Part shown: one piece after another, positions 4,980 through 5,038 of the stretch
Layout of the letters: every line of letters begins with the position of its first letter
Numbering within the stretch: position 1 is the first letter of the stretch
NCBI GenBank assembly: GCA_020216575.1
Contig: JAIUYC010000423.1
Coordinates: 1-5,038, forward strand
DNA length: 5,038 bases
From: Coleofasciculus sp. S288
Lineage (GTDB): Bacteria > Cyanobacteriota > Cyanobacteriia > Cyanobacteriales > Coleofasciculaceae
Direction: 5' to 3'
Position numbers and translations under genes: made by a program
Notes under the pieces: generated by a model
Databases searched by the model: none
Seen by the model: the letters and a program-made list of their open reading frames with translations, nothing else
Told to the model about the DNA's origin: nothing

Positions 4980-5038
4980 ATGCTTCGCAAATTGTTTCGC
5001 AAAACGCCACTGGCTTGGTTCCAAGTTACGAGAGAGAC
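4980..5038 (+). CDS. devC: DevC-type ABC-exporter permease, 5' end only
   Basis: Only the first 19 codons and two further bases are inside the window. MLRKLFRKTPLAWFQVTRE matches the conserved N-terminus of DevC permeases (KxPLAWxQLTRE just before the first transmembrane helix). The full protein should be about 385 residues with four transmembrane helices, of the FtsX/MacB-like permease type, working with DevB and a DevA ATPase. AGGCAGG (4967-4973) precedes the ATG at usable spacing. The gene is co-oriented with devB but separated from it by about 2 kb, and it has its own operator copy. The call rests on a short stretch, but a distinctive one, and is supported by the devB gene in the same cluster. 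Confidence 0.75.
   Translation, partial: MLRKLFRKTPLAWFQVTRE

Overview
The window looks like cyanobacterial chromosome. The highly iterated palindrome GCGATCGC (HIP1) occurs eight times in 5 kb, the intergenic DNA carries GC-rich foldback repeats of the kind scattered through filamentous cyanobacterial genomes, and the gene set (a DevB-type membrane fusion protein, a DevC-type permease and their TetR regulator) is typical of that phylum. All convincing genes lie on the + strand.

Layout. (1) 1-155 is a leader with a perfect 9-bp dyad at 102-124, followed by a classical short-chain dehydrogenase/reductase (156-872). (2) 873-1050 holds a GC-rich foldback repeat that separates this gene from the rest. 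(3) 1051-2928 holds a TetR-family repressor gene (ATG at 1163) with two operator-like palindromes upstream, overlapping by 4 bp a devB-like gene for an ABC-exporter membrane fusion protein. (4) 2929-4193 holds a small DUF2834 membrane protein, a stretch with no intact gene that appears to contain a decayed devC 5' end (3428-3544), and a GNAT acetyltransferase. (5) 4194-4890 holds a low-molecular-weight phosphatase whose P-loop has the threonine typical of YwlE-type protein arginine phosphatases. (6) 4980-5038 is the first 19 codons of a DevC-type permease, cut by the window edge.

The most interesting signal is a 20-bp near-palindrome, consensus about TATATCGAACGTTCGATATA, present five times: twice upstream of tetR, then once each just upstream of the DUF2834 gene, the phosphatase gene and devC. 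The most economical reading is that the TetR protein binds all of them, so that it represses itself and devB and also controls later promoters within the same co-oriented cluster.

Taken together, this is probably a ligand-inducible export locus: DevB and DevC (with a DevA ATPase expected just past the window) export an unknown compound. A DUF2834 protein, an acetyltransferase and a phosphatase sit between devB and devC, a pair that is normally adjacent. The devC-like remnant suggests the locus was rearranged: an older devC next to devB may have been disrupted while a complete copy persists further downstream. Substrate and inducer cannot be read from the sequence.
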